Shown here in pieces: positions 53,898 to 62,666 of a stretch of DNA of 64,000 nucleotides. The notes beneath the pieces were generated by a model, which worked only from the letters and a program-made list of their open reading frames with translations, searched no databases and had not been told where the DNA came from. The DNA lies in NCBI GenBank assembly GCA_021772095.1, contig JADYXR010000030.1:145734-209733 (forward strand). The letters run 5' to 3'. Every line of letters begins with the position of its first letter. Position 1 is the first letter of the stretch. The DNA comes from Candidatus Obscuribacter sp. GTDB taxonomy: Bacteria; Cyanobacteriota; Vampirovibrionia; Obscuribacterales; Obscuribacteraceae. The position numbers and the translations under genes were made by a program.

Positions 53898-54023
53898 CTA
53901 ACCTTCGGAGCGGCCTTTCTTCTCTTGGCTCTTGGCGATAGCTTCTTTGACCTTATCTTTCTTGCGGCCCAATTTAGCTTTTCTGCGAGCTCTTTTTTCT
54001 CTCGCGTTGTACTTGTCGGTCAT
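53898..54023 (-). CDS. Small basic protein (41 aa) with strong ribosome binding site
   Basis: The frame from ATG 54023 to the TAG at 53898-53900 encodes a 41-residue Lys/Arg-rich protein (MTDKYNAREKRARRKAKLG, ending EKKGRSEG). AGGAG lies 6 nt before the ATG, one of the best ribosome binding sites in the window. It is on the strand of trpS, 83 bp upstream. A GCGCGT/ACGCGC hairpin (53841-53856) lies between them. It could be a ribosome-associated or nucleic-acid-binding peptide; no family recognised. Confidence 0.7.
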   Translation of the reverse strand: MTDKYNAREKRARRKAKLGRKKDKVKEAIAKSQEKKGRSEG

Positions 54024-54239
54024 TCAAAACTCCTGGTGTTTAAACTTTGAACAAACTATGCAGTCCGTTCGCTGGGTCGCCGGACTTATCACAAGGATAA
54101 GTTTCGGATGCCGAACAAGCCGGCAAACCTCAAGCTGTGCATGACGCATTTTCCCACGTCAATGCCCAATGGTGGAATATATCATGTTTAAACCTTCACA
54201 GTCTTATGTAGACGGTTGGTTCGCCCAGTCGCGGACTCG

Positions 54240-56405
54240 TCAACGCGGGCAGAAGCGCTCTTTTTCCTTTTTCACACGTTCCATATCGATTGGGAGCATG
54301 TATCCAGCCGCGACGAGCAGCTTGTCAAGCCCGATTCCCTGGCGATGCGAGATGGCCATCATGTCACGCAGCTGATCGCCTGTAATCCGGCGCCGTTGCA
54401 GCAAATACTGTTCCAGCTCCATTTTTCCGAGCAACAGATCGACGGTCAAGCTCATCACCGGGTCGGTATGCTCGATATAGCCGCGATCGAGGCAATATCT
54501 GTAGCTGGCGAGTACGACAGACTCAGAACGGTTCGAATCAGTCAGAACTAATAAAAGTGTTTTACCTTTCTCGACATCAAGCAATACTTTCTTGAGCAAT
54601 TCGTCAAGCGATGTGTTGGTTACGGCGCGCTGGCCGATAGCAGTCAGTTGAAAAGTACTGGCGAGGAGACGTTCGATGTCGATGCTTACCAGTGGAAGTG
54701 GATCGGTTCTGCGTTCATCAAATGCTTTTGCAACCGGAGCTGCCACCACATTCAGTACCTTGTCCGGATCCGGTAATTCGACTTTCCGCATGTCGACGCT
54801 TTCTTCGTCAAATTCAGCAGCGAATATAGCGTTCAAACTAGAAGACTTTGTCGCTTCTTCAAACGTCGGAACTCGATCTCCTGTCTCGCGCTGAGAGCTA
54901 CCATCTGGAGATCCGGCAGATTTCGAAGAGTCAGAATCTTTCGCAGTAGATGTTTTAGAAAACTCTGCAGTCGGCGATGCATTCGATGCGTTCGCTGATG
55001 AGGCGCCGGTTGCGATGGTTCCAACAGAGTCCGGTGAAACGGGCGGAAGTTTTGTTGCCGTAGTCGAAGTTTTTTCGCTCGTGCCGGAACCGGCGCTTGA
55101 AGCAGTTTTTGCAGCAACGGCAGAACCAGAACTTGCCACCATTTCGGCAGACGATGCGGCAGCTGCGGCAGACTTCGGCGAAACGACTTCAGCCATTGAT
55201 GCGGCTTTCTTCAGTTGCTTTTTAAAATTATCGTGCAATTCATCTGAGTCACCGTCCATGGCATCACTCAGATTTTTAGGTTCATCGGACTTGACGGCAG
55301 AGGTTTCAACCGTGTCTGTGCCGACATTAGATTGCTTCGCAGACTTCGCTTCGCCATCTTTCGCTTCAGTCTTGGAGTCATCCTTGCCGGGCGACTTCGC
55401 ATCCGCATTCGGCGAGGCTTTCGCATCGCCGTTGGACTGAACTTTCGAAGCGCCTTCGCTGGTCGCTGACTTCGCATCATCTTTCGATGGCGACTTTCCG
55501 TCATCCTTCGCCGACGACTGAGCTTCCTCTTTTGATGAGGATTTTGCATCACCTGCGTTTTGTGACTTCGCGTCAGACGCAACTTTCTCATCCTTAGATG
55601 AAGACTTACCGTCGCCTCCGCCGGCAGGCTCAGGCGAGCGCGTCAGCGCATTATCAGACGCAGCCGCAGGCGTCAAAGCACGCAAACTATTTCCGGTGTC
55701 TCTCGGACGAGCTCTAGCGCCGCCAATATCGGTCGCGTGAAACTCAACGGTGACGTCCTTCTTCGCAGGCTCCGGTGTGTGTTTCGCCAATTCTTTGTTG
55801 GCCAATTTAACGAATTCATCCACGCCGGCCGGCTGTTCGCTGTAAGCCGTCGGTCGCACAACTTCCACGGAACGCGTGATCAGGAGCCGATAGAGCACAC
55901 CAATCGTTTTCTTCAAATCAAATTGAAACTCACGCATGGCTTGTCGCATCGTGCGACCATCCGTGATCCAACCGAGAATGGCGTAATCCTCTTTCTCCAG
56001 AGGCTGGACGTGGAGCGCATCTTGCCACTCCGCCGTACCGAAAGTTCTGGAAGGAACGATCTCAGTGTTTAGTCCTACATTACTCTCATAAAGGAACGCG
56101 CATTGATCGGCAAAACAACCGGGATCCGAGAGATTCAGATTGATGTTGCTGCGAATCGTAGTTTTGAAATGAGAGGGCAGCTTCTCGACGACAAACTCGC
56201 CATCGGACCAGTTGAGAAATTCAGAAAGCGCGTCCAGCCCTTCCAGAATGCCGAACGTGGCAACCAGCAAGTGACCGTCGCAAACAAAAACGTCACCGTT
56301 TTGTCCGCCTTTACTTATTCTCAGTCGATAGCTCTTAGTGGATTCCGACGCCAGCAATTGCAAAAGGCCCGGCAGACTAATGTCCTCTAGGTTGCCCTCA
56401 ATCAT
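54240..56405 (-). CDS. DUF4388 protein with long disordered middle (721 aa)
   Basis: Residues 1-100 are a DUF4388/PatA N-terminal-like domain (MIEGNLEDISLPGLLQLLAS, ISKGGQNGDVFVCDGHLLVA), then a winged-helix-like part (about 130-175). Residues about 225-500 are Ser/Ala/Lys/Asp-rich with repeated KSxSKDD-like units. The last 180 residues are a helical domain (SLDELLKKVLLDVEKGKTLL, YRYCLDRGYIEHTDPVMS, QLRDMMAISHRQGIGLDKLL). DUF4388 occurs in cyanobacterial and myxobacterial signalling proteins. It is divergent from the principal sigma factor gene (106 bp apart). Confidence 0.8.
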   Translation of the reverse strand: MIEGNLEDISLPGLLQLLASESTKSYRLRISKGGQNGDVFVCDGHLLVATFGILEGLDALSEFLNWSDGEFVVEKLPSHFKTTIRSNINLNLSDPGCFADQCAFLYESNVGLNTEIVPSRTFGTAEWQDALHVQPLEKEDYAILGWITDGRTMRQAMREFQFDLKKTIGVLYRLLITRSVEVVRPTAYSEQPAGVDEFVKLANKELAKHTPEPAKKDVTVEFHATDIGGARARPRDTGNSLRALTPAAASDNALTRSPEPAGGGDGKSSSKDEKVASDAKSQNAGDAKSSSKEEAQSSAKDDGKSPSKDDAKSATSEGASKVQSNGDAKASPNADAKSPGKDDSKTEAKDGEAKSAKQSNVGTDTVETSAVKSDEPKNLSDAMDGDSDELHDNFKKQLKKAASMAEVVSPKSAAAAASSAEMVASSGSAVAAKTASSAGSGTSEKTSTTATKLPPVSPDSVGTIATGASSANASNASPTAEFSKTSTAKDSDSSKSAGSPDGSSQRETGDRVPTFEEATKSSSLNAIFAAEFDEESVDMRKVELPDPDKVLNVVAAPVAKAFDERRTDPLPLVSIDIERLLASTFQLTAIGQRAVTNTSLDELLKKVLLDVEKGKTLLLVLTDSNRSESVVLASYRYCLDRGYIEHTDPVMSLTVDLLLGKMELEQYLLQRRRITGDQLRDMMAISHRQGIGLDKLLVAAGYMLPIDMERVKKEKERFCPR

Positions 56406-56511
56406 CTTTGTATGTACCTTCTCGCGTTCTGACTATTCAATTTTAAATTGGTGGTGAGAGGACCTTATTAGTTTACTTAGTCAGAAGAAACCAATAAAGG
56501 TTTGAGTCCTT

Positions 56512-57621
56512 ATGAATGTTCTTCCCGCAATTCGGGCTTCGGTAAATTTACAAATGTTAATTCCTGAGCAAAATGCTAGGGCTTGCGAGGAATTGGGTAA
56601 ATACAGACTTAGAGAACCGTTACTATTCAATTTATGGAGCGAAACGCGCGCTGTGAGCACCCGAGTCACTGACGATATTATTGACGAATGGTCCGATGTA
56701 GACTTCGAGCCAGCTGCGGTTGCGGAAGACGAAGAGTCTGGTCCTGACGAAGAAGCCGCCGGTCCGGTCGGCAAGAAAAGCAAAGATGGCTTTACTGAAG
56801 ATTCGGTTCGGCTCTATCTGAGAGAGATTGGCCGCGTTCGAATGATCAAGCCCGACGAAGAGATTGAATTGGCGCGACGGATTGCAACCGGTGATGGTGA
56901 GGCTAAAAAGAAACTGATTCAGGCTAACCTGAGATTGGTTATTTCGATCGCCAAGAAGTATGTGAACCGCGGATTGCCGTTTCAAGACCTGATTCAAGAG
57001 GGCAACCTCGGATTGATTCGGGCTGCGGAAAAATTCGATCACACTAAAGGATTTAAGTTCAGCACGTATGCAACCTGGTGGATAAGACAGGCTATCAGCC
57101 GCGGTCTTGCCGATAAATCGAGAACGATTCGCGTTCCTGTTCACATGGTTGAATCAATCAACAAGTTGAAAAAAACCAGCGCAAGAATATCGCAAGAGTT
57201 AGGCCGCAAGCCGAACGAAGACGAACTCTCGCTGGCGATGGAATTGTCCGTCCACAAGATTCAAGAGATTCTGGCCGCTGACCGCGAGCCGGTTTCGATG
57301 GAGATGCCGCTTAATCGCGACGAAGAAACTTATCTCGGCGATTTGATCGAAGACAGCGAATCGACGCGCCCTGACTCGAGCACAGAAGAAGAACTCTTGC
57401 GCCAGGACATTGGTCGCATGCTCAGTCAACTGACTCCGCGCGAACGAGACATCATGCACTTGCGCTACGGTCTGGAAGACGGACGGCAACGCACTCTTGA
57501 AGAAGTTGGTCGTTTGTTCAATATCACACGTGAGCGAGTGAGACAGATCGAACACAAAGCGTTCAGGAAGTTGAGACAGCCTTCTTGGAGCAATAAGTTG
57601 GTCGGATATTTGGACGACTAG
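56512..57621 (+). CDS. Principal-type sigma-70 factor
   Basis: The 369-residue protein has region 1.2 ([15 protein letters not shown]), region 2 ([41 protein letters not shown]), region 3 and region 4 ([44 protein letters not shown]). This is group 1/2 sigma-70, as in RpoD/SigA and cyanobacterial SigB-type factors. It has a short acidic N-terminal arm (about 60 residues) rather than a long region 1.1. It could be the housekeeping factor or a group 2 paralogue; the window alone cannot tell. A strong terminator follows. Confidence 0.93.
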   Translation: MNVLPAIRASVNLQMLIPEQNARACEELGKYRLREPLLFNLWSETRAVSTRVTDDIIDEWSDVDFEPAAVAEDEESGPDEEAAGPVGKKSKDGFTEDSVRLYLREIGRVRMIKPDEEIELARRIATGDGEAKKKLIQANLRLVISIAKKYVNRGLPFQDLIQEGNLGLIRAAEKFDHTKGFKFSTYATWWIRQAISRGLADKSRTIRVPVHMVESINKLKKTSARISQELGRKPNEDELSLAMELSVHKIQEILAADREPVSMEMPLNRDEETYLGDLIEDSESTRPDSSTEEELLRQDIGRMLSQLTPRERDIMHLRYGLEDGRQRTLEEVGRLFNITRERVRQIEHKAFRKLRQPSWSNKLVGYLDD

Positions 57622-57653
57622 CACCTCAGTTCAAAACAACTAGAACTATTTTG

Positions 57654-57687
57654 AAAGCCGGACTTCGAAGTCCGGCTTTTGGTTTTG
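57654..57687 (+). terminator. Rho-independent terminator after the sigma factor gene
   Basis: AAGCCGGACTT (57655-57665) pairs exactly with AAGTCCGGCTT (57668-57678) with a CG turn, followed by TTGGTTTTGG. Strong, about 33 bp after the stop. Confidence 0.9.
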
Positions 57688-57815
57688 GTGTGTTTCTAAA
57701 CTCAAACATTCTGCTGCTGATGTAACAGCATTAACGGAACAGCCTTATCTAATATGTAGATCACTTGATAGCTTATAGGTCTAAGTACCGGAAACCAGTT
57801 CAGGAAACCCGTTTC

Positions 57816-59207
57816 ATGACGCCAGCAGCCACAGAGACGGAAGCCGTCGAACTCACGGATCTGACGAACCTGGCTGAAAGCGGGCAGCGTCAGAAGCTGC
57901 GCCTGGTTTTGAATGACTTGCACCCTGCTGACCTCGCGGTCATGTTGACTGAGATGCAGGACGATCACCGACTGTCATGTTTTCGTTTGCTCGATTTGGA
58001 TCATGCCTCGGAAGTGCTTTCCGAGCTGGATACAGAGGTGCAGGCAAATTTGTTGCGCTCACTCGGCGACATCGGCATTGTTTCGTTAATCAGCCGCATG
58101 TCACCAAACGACGCTGTCGATCTGCTTGCCGAGCTGCCCGAAGAGAAAGCCTCAGCGATTATCAGCCAGATTCCTGACTCTGAAGCGAAAGAAGATCTCG
58201 AAGAACTCATGAAGTTTGAGCAAGACACTGCCGGTGGCATCATGTCCACCGACTATTTGTCTGTGTTCGCAAGAATGACATCCGGTGAGGCTCTCCTTCA
58301 TCTGCGCGACATGTACGAAGATCTAGAAGAAGATATCTACGACATTTATGTTGTCGACGAAACCAATGGATTAGTCGGCCACCTCGGAGTGAAGGAACTG
58401 ATCACCGCTGATCCCATGCTGCTCGTCGCCGACGTGATGGATACAACCGTCGTTTCGGTAAAGACTTCAACCGATCAGGAAGAAGCAGCAGAAACTCTCG
58501 GTCACTATGATTTGCTCTCACTGCCGGTTATCGATGAATTCGGAAAACTGCGCGGCATCATCATGGCCGACGATATCATCGACGTACTCAAGGAAGAAGC
58601 TAACGAAGATGCTTTTCAATCCTCGGGGATCTCGTCGCCAGGCGGCGATTCGCAAGAGATGCTCGGACATAACGTCGGCAAAGCTTTCGGCGCGCGGCTG
58701 CCCTGGCTGATCGCCACATTGATGATTGAAACCGGTGCAGCCACAGTAATCACTCACTACGACTCAGTGATCAGAGACACGGTGGCCGCAGCTTCGTTTA
58801 TGCCGTTGCTTTCGGGTGTTACCGGCAGCGTCGCCACGCAAAGTACTTGCATCATCATTCGTGGCACCAAAGACAGAAACTCCCTCAATACGAAATTGAT
58901 GGTCAAAAATCTTTTTCACGAGATCAAAGTGGGCCTGCTCCTGGCAGTTCTTTGCGGCGCCTGCACGTTCTTGATAAGTATGCTGTTCAACCACTCGCAT
59001 CCTCAACTTGGTATCATCGTGTCCGCGTCACTGATTTTGACCATGACGGTTGGAGTTGTGATTGGAACGATCATGCCGATGTTTTTCCAGAAGATTGGCA
59101 TTGATCCCGCGCATGCTAGCGGTCCGTTAATCACTAGCATTCTCGATGTTTCCACCATGACTATTTATTTGACCATCGTTCATTTCTTCCGCGCGAGTCT
59201 AACGTAG
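57816..59207 (+). CDS. mgtE: MgtE-family magnesium transporter
   Basis: The 463-residue protein has the cytosolic MgtE N-domain (helical, SRMSPNDAVDLLAELPEEKA), a CBS pair (MDTTVVSVKTSTDQEEAAET, SLPVIDEFGKLRGIIMADDI), and about five membrane helices (ARLPWLIATLMIETGAATVI to the end). MgtE is a Mg2+ channel gated by cytosolic Mg2+. ATG 57816 is chosen because AGGAAA sits upstream; the frame extends further to 57765. No M-box riboswitch was seen in the short leader. Confidence 0.94.
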   Translation: MTPAATETEAVELTDLTNLAESGQRQKLRLVLNDLHPADLAVMLTEMQDDHRLSCFRLLDLDHASEVLSELDTEVQANLLRSLGDIGIVSLISRMSPNDAVDLLAELPEEKASAIISQIPDSEAKEDLEELMKFEQDTAGGIMSTDYLSVFARMTSGEALLHLRDMYEDLEEDIYDIYVVDETNGLVGHLGVKELITADPMLLVADVMDTTVVSVKTSTDQEEAAETLGHYDLLSLPVIDEFGKLRGIIMADDIIDVLKEEANEDAFQSSGISSPGGDSQEMLGHNVGKAFGARLPWLIATLMIETGAATVITHYDSVIRDTVAAASFMPLLSGVTGSVATQSTCIIIRGTKDRNSLNTKLMVKNLFHEIKVGLLLAVLCGACTFLISMLFNHSHPQLGIIVSASLILTMTVGVVIGTIMPMFFQKIGIDPAHASGPLITSILDVSTMTIYLTIVHFFRASLT

Positions 59208-59288
59208 AAACGTGAAAAGAGATGTCGAGATCGACGAAAGCTGAAACCCGGAGATAGGCAGCAAGACTGGAGATTAAGGAGATTGGCA

Positions 59289-60836
59289 ATGACTACGACA
59301 GGTCTGAGTCCCAACGGCAAACTCGACGAAAAACGCGAAGCGATAAACAAGGCAGAGCAAGCCAGTCAAAAAAGACAAAACGACAGAGGCTCTCTGACTG
59401 CCAGACAACGAATTGAAAAGCTTGTCGATCCTGGTTCGTTTTTAGAAATCGACAAATATGCGTTGCACCAAACCAATGACTTCGGAATGGATGAGAAGCG
59501 CGTCTTAGGCGACGGTGTGATCACCGGGCAGGCGACAATCGATGGACGTCCGGTTTATCTCTTCAGTCATGATGTCACTTTCGTCGGTGGTGCCCTCGGC
59601 GAAGTTTTCGCGCGCAAAGTGACTAAGATCATGGACCTGGCTTACCAAGCCGGTTGCCCGGTAATTGGCTTGAACGAAAGTGGTGGCGCGCGGATTCAAG
59701 AAGGCGTGAAAAGTCTGGCGGGATACGCTGATATTTTCTATCGCAACGTGAAGAGCTCCGGCGTCATTCCTCAGATTTCAGTGATCTATGGTGCCTGCGC
59801 CGGTGGTGCCGTTTATAGTCCTGCTGTTACTGACTTCACCATCATGGTGAAGGATAAGAGCTTCATGTTTATAACCGGACCGGAAATTGTGAAAACAGTT
59901 ACCGGTGAGGACGTCACTTTAGAAGAGCTCGGTGGCGCTGTGGTGCACAACACCAAGTCCGGTGTGGCTCAGCTTCTTGCAGAGGATGAAGAGGATTCGT
60001 TTTTACTGACGAAAGAACTGTTTTCTTACTTGCCTTTGAATAATCTTGAGTCGCCACCATTTGTTGAAGTCGGTGATGAAGCTCAGCCGGAAGATTGGCA
60101 GGAGTTGGATAAGCTCATTCCATCTGAATCTACGAAGCCTTATGACATGCACGATGTGCTCAGTAAGATCTTCGATTACGGTGAGTTTTTCGAAATAGCA
60201 CCACTTTATGCCACCAACATTCTCACTGGTTTCGCAAGACTGGGAGGGCATGTAGTCGGCATCGTCGCCAACCAACCGAATAGACTCGCCGGTTGTTTAG
60301 ACATCAACGCTTCAGTTAAAGCCGCAAGATTCATCCGCTTCATCGATGCATTCAACATTCCAATCGTCACTTTCGTCGATGTCCCTGGCTATCTGCCTGG
60401 TACTTCGCAAGAATTCGGCGGCATCATCAGACATGGTGCCAAATTACTTTACGCATATTGCGAAGCAACTGTTCCAAAACTTACCGTCATAACCCGCAAA
60501 GCATACGGTGGTGCCTTCGATGTACTCGGTTCAAAAAATGTGGGCGGCGATTATAACTTCTCCTGGCCGACAGGCGAGATCGCAGTTATCGGCGCAGAGG
60601 GAGCGGTTAATCTGCTTTACCGCAAAGAGCTGAAAGCCGATCGATCAAAATTCACACCATTAGTTTCAGACTACCGCGAGCGCTTTGCTAATCCATATGT
60701 GGCTGCTGAAGAAGGTTACATCGATGATGTAATCATGCCTTCGGAAACTCGCAAGCACCTGATCTCAGCGCTGAAGTTCCAAAAGAACAAGCGCGTCGAA
60801 AGACCGAAGCGCAAGCACGGCAACATTCCACTCTAA
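59289..60836 (+). CDS. Acyl-CoA carboxylase carboxyltransferase (PccB-like)
   Basis: The 515-residue protein is a two-part crotonase-fold carboxyltransferase: LTARQRIEKLVDPGSFLEID, VFARKVTKIMDLAYQAGCPV, NESGGARIQEG with its GAR oxyanion loop, GACAGGAVYSPA, and in the second half GIVANQPNRLAGCLDI and FVDVPGYLPGT. It resembles propionyl/acetyl-CoA carboxylase beta or a methylmalonyl-CoA decarboxylase alpha subunit. ATG 59289 has AAGGAG upstream. No biotin carrier lies nearby. Together with the B12 domain at 31383 it hints at a propionyl/methylmalonyl-CoA pathway. Confidence 0.9.
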   Translation: MTTTGLSPNGKLDEKREAINKAEQASQKRQNDRGSLTARQRIEKLVDPGSFLEIDKYALHQTNDFGMDEKRVLGDGVITGQATIDGRPVYLFSHDVTFVGGALGEVFARKVTKIMDLAYQAGCPVIGLNESGGARIQEGVKSLAGYADIFYRNVKSSGVIPQISVIYGACAGGAVYSPAVTDFTIMVKDKSFMFITGPEIVKTVTGEDVTLEELGGAVVHNTKSGVAQLLAEDEEDSFLLTKELFSYLPLNNLESPPFVEVGDEAQPEDWQELDKLIPSESTKPYDMHDVLSKIFDYGEFFEIAPLYATNILTGFARLGGHVVGIVANQPNRLAGCLDINASVKAARFIRFIDAFNIPIVTFVDVPGYLPGTSQEFGGIIRHGAKLLYAYCEATVPKLTVITRKAYGGAFDVLGSKNVGGDYNFSWPTGEIAVIGAEGAVNLLYRKELKADRSKFTPLVSDYRERFANPYVAAEEGYIDDVIMPSETRKHLISALKFQKNKRVERPKRKHGNIPL

Positions 60837-60879
60837 CGGGTTTACGGCTTAGCGAGCAAATCGTATTCGCTGTGAAACG

Positions 60880-61359
60880 TTATCGCTTGGCGGAAAGGTT
60901 CGGGTGCACCATCGAAACGGAAAAAAGCGTTTCCTCGGGATACAGCAATCTTAAAGCACCGCTTTCAGAGTTAGTTGCATCGGCACCATTGGTTTCTGCA
61001 GCTAGGGGTGGACTAATCTCATCACCACCCGGGCTGCCCTTATAATCCATCGCGATCACATCGAAAGGAATATTCGTCGGCGCAGGCAATCTGGAATCGA
61101 AACGATTGGCAGGATCGTTGGCACCAACTTTATTTTGAACCCTGGCGATCACATTTGCGCCGACCGGATCCGGAAAACAGATCATGGCACCAGTTAAGGT
61201 GCCCTTTCGAGACTGGACCTTCGTGACCTTCTGGATGAATGAAGAAAGATAACGTTCGCAGCGCTTGTCAAAATCTTTTCTTTTTTGCGGCTTGACTAGT
61301 CTGACTACGATGATCGGGACATTCTGACTGTTGTAAAAGTAGAGGTCGAGGACCGGCAA
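60880..61359 (-). CDS. Hypothetical protein (159 aa)
   Basis: No family recognised. The frame begins at TTG 61359 (VLDLYFYNSQNVPIIVVRLV) and encodes a mostly alpha/beta sequence with a Gly/Ala/Pro-rich tail. The start follows the stop of the upstream 99-residue gene by 12 bp, so the two form a small operon. It is convergent with the carboxyltransferase gene. Confidence 0.55.
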   Translation of the reverse strand: MPVLDLYFYNSQNVPIIVVRLVKPQKRKDFDKRCERYLSSFIQKVTKVQSRKGTLTGAMICFPDPVGANVIARVQNKVGANDPANRFDSRLPAPTNIPFDVIAMDYKGSPGGDEISPPLAAETNGADATNSESGALRLLYPEETLFSVSMVHPNLSAKR

Positions 61360-61371
61360 TTTAATCGGAAT

Positions 61372-61671
61372 TCAAATGCCCTGCCTGACAATTTCAACCT
61401 TGCAAGATGTGGCGCGGGCAACTGATTCCCACAATTCTTTCTGGCGGTTGTAGAGCCCCGTGCGGTGCGCGTATTCGAAATATCCGCCCAGGACATAATT
61501 GACAAGCGATACGATGTCGCGCGCCGGCTTTTTCCCGTCGAACTCGAGCGCGATATTTTGCGTCGCAGTCTTGACGTCCTGCGGTGATACATCGCGCGGA
61601 TTGGCGACTACGGAGTAGAGCCCGAAGGCGTCATTTGCCAGACATTTGATACGTAATTTTCTAAGGCTCAT
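61372..61671 (-). CDS. Hypothetical protein (99 aa)
   Basis: The 99-residue product (MSLRKLRIKCLANDAFGLYS, GGYFEYAHRTGLYNRQKELW) has no recognised family. ATG 61671 has AGGA 6 nt upstream and is preferred to an in-frame GTG 15 bp earlier. It is followed within 12 bp by the next gene on the same strand. The two may act together. Confidence 0.6.
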   Translation of the reverse strand: MSLRKLRIKCLANDAFGLYSVVANPRDVSPQDVKTATQNIALEFDGKKPARDIVSLVNYVLGGYFEYAHRTGLYNRQKELWESVARATSCKVEIVRQGI

Positions 61672-62055
61672 TTTATTTCCTGACACAAGTATATTGTGGC
61701 AATCAATCGTGGTACATCTATGTAACGACGTGAAATCGGCACTAGCTCAACGTGAGGAGGAGCATACAAGTTATCCGACGTTAGCTGACCCCCGGTCAGC
61801 TGATAATAATGTAAACTGGAAACAGGCGTGTAGGCGGCAGGCACCTGGCTTTCTATGGGGGAAGGCTAGATGCGTGATTTAAGGATTGAACGCGGCTCCT
61901 GAGCGTAGCAAAAATCGACAAGACGCGATATCTTCTCAAAGGACGCGCCCACCTTGGGCTTAGTTTTCCATTGCATGAGTGAATAGTCGAAGGAACGAAA
62001 CGGACCATCGACAAATCCGTAAGACATTGAAAAGGAAACTAGTAGCTAAACTACG
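61672..62055. other. Divergent intergenic region before the ECF sigma gene
   Basis: A 384-bp region with no supported gene; a plus-strand frame at 61646-61882 overlaps the start of the neighbouring gene and has no family. It contains a perfect inverted repeat (61783-61801). Nothing else was recognised. Confidence 0.5.
61783..61801. promoter_or_regulatory. Perfect 8-bp inverted repeat with CCC loop
   Basis: AGCTGACC (61783-61790) and GGTCAGCT (61794-61801) flank CCC. An A/T-rich GATAATAAT follows, which could be a -10 element. It may be an operator for either divergent gene. Confidence 0.4.
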
Positions 62056-62628
62056 ATGACACTTTTACCTTCTCGAACCAGTTTCAACATGTCCGCTTCT
62101 ACTGTTCTTATGGACATAAAGAAGGGGGGCAACGAAAAGCGGAACGAATTCGTTTGGGTTAACCAAGAACGTATTTATGCAATCGCTTTGTTGGCTACTG
62201 GCAGTCCTCAAGATGCTCAAGAGATAACTATCGCAACGTTCAGAAACGCATTCGCTTCCTTAAAACAAGCGTTGCCGAAAAAAGAAAGTGACGTAACCAT
62301 ATGGGACTGGTTGTCACAATTTGTCGTTGAAGCATGTGGCGAATATCACGCCAGTCATTCAGATCCTCCTGCTGAAGGCGACATTGACCCCGCGGCTGAC
62401 GGTTCCGCCAATATGGATTGGGAAACCACGGTTCTTTTAGGTGTCCAACGTATTAGAAGATGTCTCGGCTCATTGCCTGAAGACCAGCAAAAGGTTTTCT
62501 ACCTCAGGCATCACTTGGACCTCAACTACGATCAGATTTCAATTGTTCTGAATCAATCCGTCGAAATGACGATGGCCTCTTTGTTCAGAGCAAGAGTTCA
62601 AATCGTAAAGTGCCTGGGTCGAGGATAA
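62056..62628 (+). CDS. ECF-type sigma factor
   Basis: The 190-residue protein has a degenerate region 2 (RIYAIALLATGSPQDAQEIT, ATFRNAFASL) and a clear region 4 (LPEDQQKVFYLRHHLDLNYD, QISIVLNQSVEMTMASLFRA). The order sigma gene then zinc-finger anti-sigma gene is classic for ECF systems controlled from the membrane or cytosol. Start ATG 62056 is followed by alternatives at Met12. A stress or envelope regulon is possible but unseen. Confidence 0.8.
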   Translation: MTLLPSRTSFNMSASTVLMDIKKGGNEKRNEFVWVNQERIYAIALLATGSPQDAQEITIATFRNAFASLKQALPKKESDVTIWDWLSQFVVEACGEYHASHSDPPAEGDIDPAADGSANMDWETTVLLGVQRIRRCLGSLPEDQQKVFYLRHHLDLNYDQISIVLNQSVEMTMASLFRARVQIVKCLGRG

Positions 62629-62666
62629 GAGATGCCCCATAAATTTTTGCAGGTGTAAACAGAGTA

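Noticed and set aside
53815..53900. T-box riboswitch before trpS
   Set aside because: The region is too short and holds no T-box sequence, only a small GCGCGT hairpin.
57680..57815. M-box riboswitch before mgtE
   Set aside because: The leader is short and I could not see the conserved M-box helices.
61646..61882. 78-codon plus-strand frame
   Set aside because: It overlaps the start of the 99-residue gene on the other strand and has no recognisable features.
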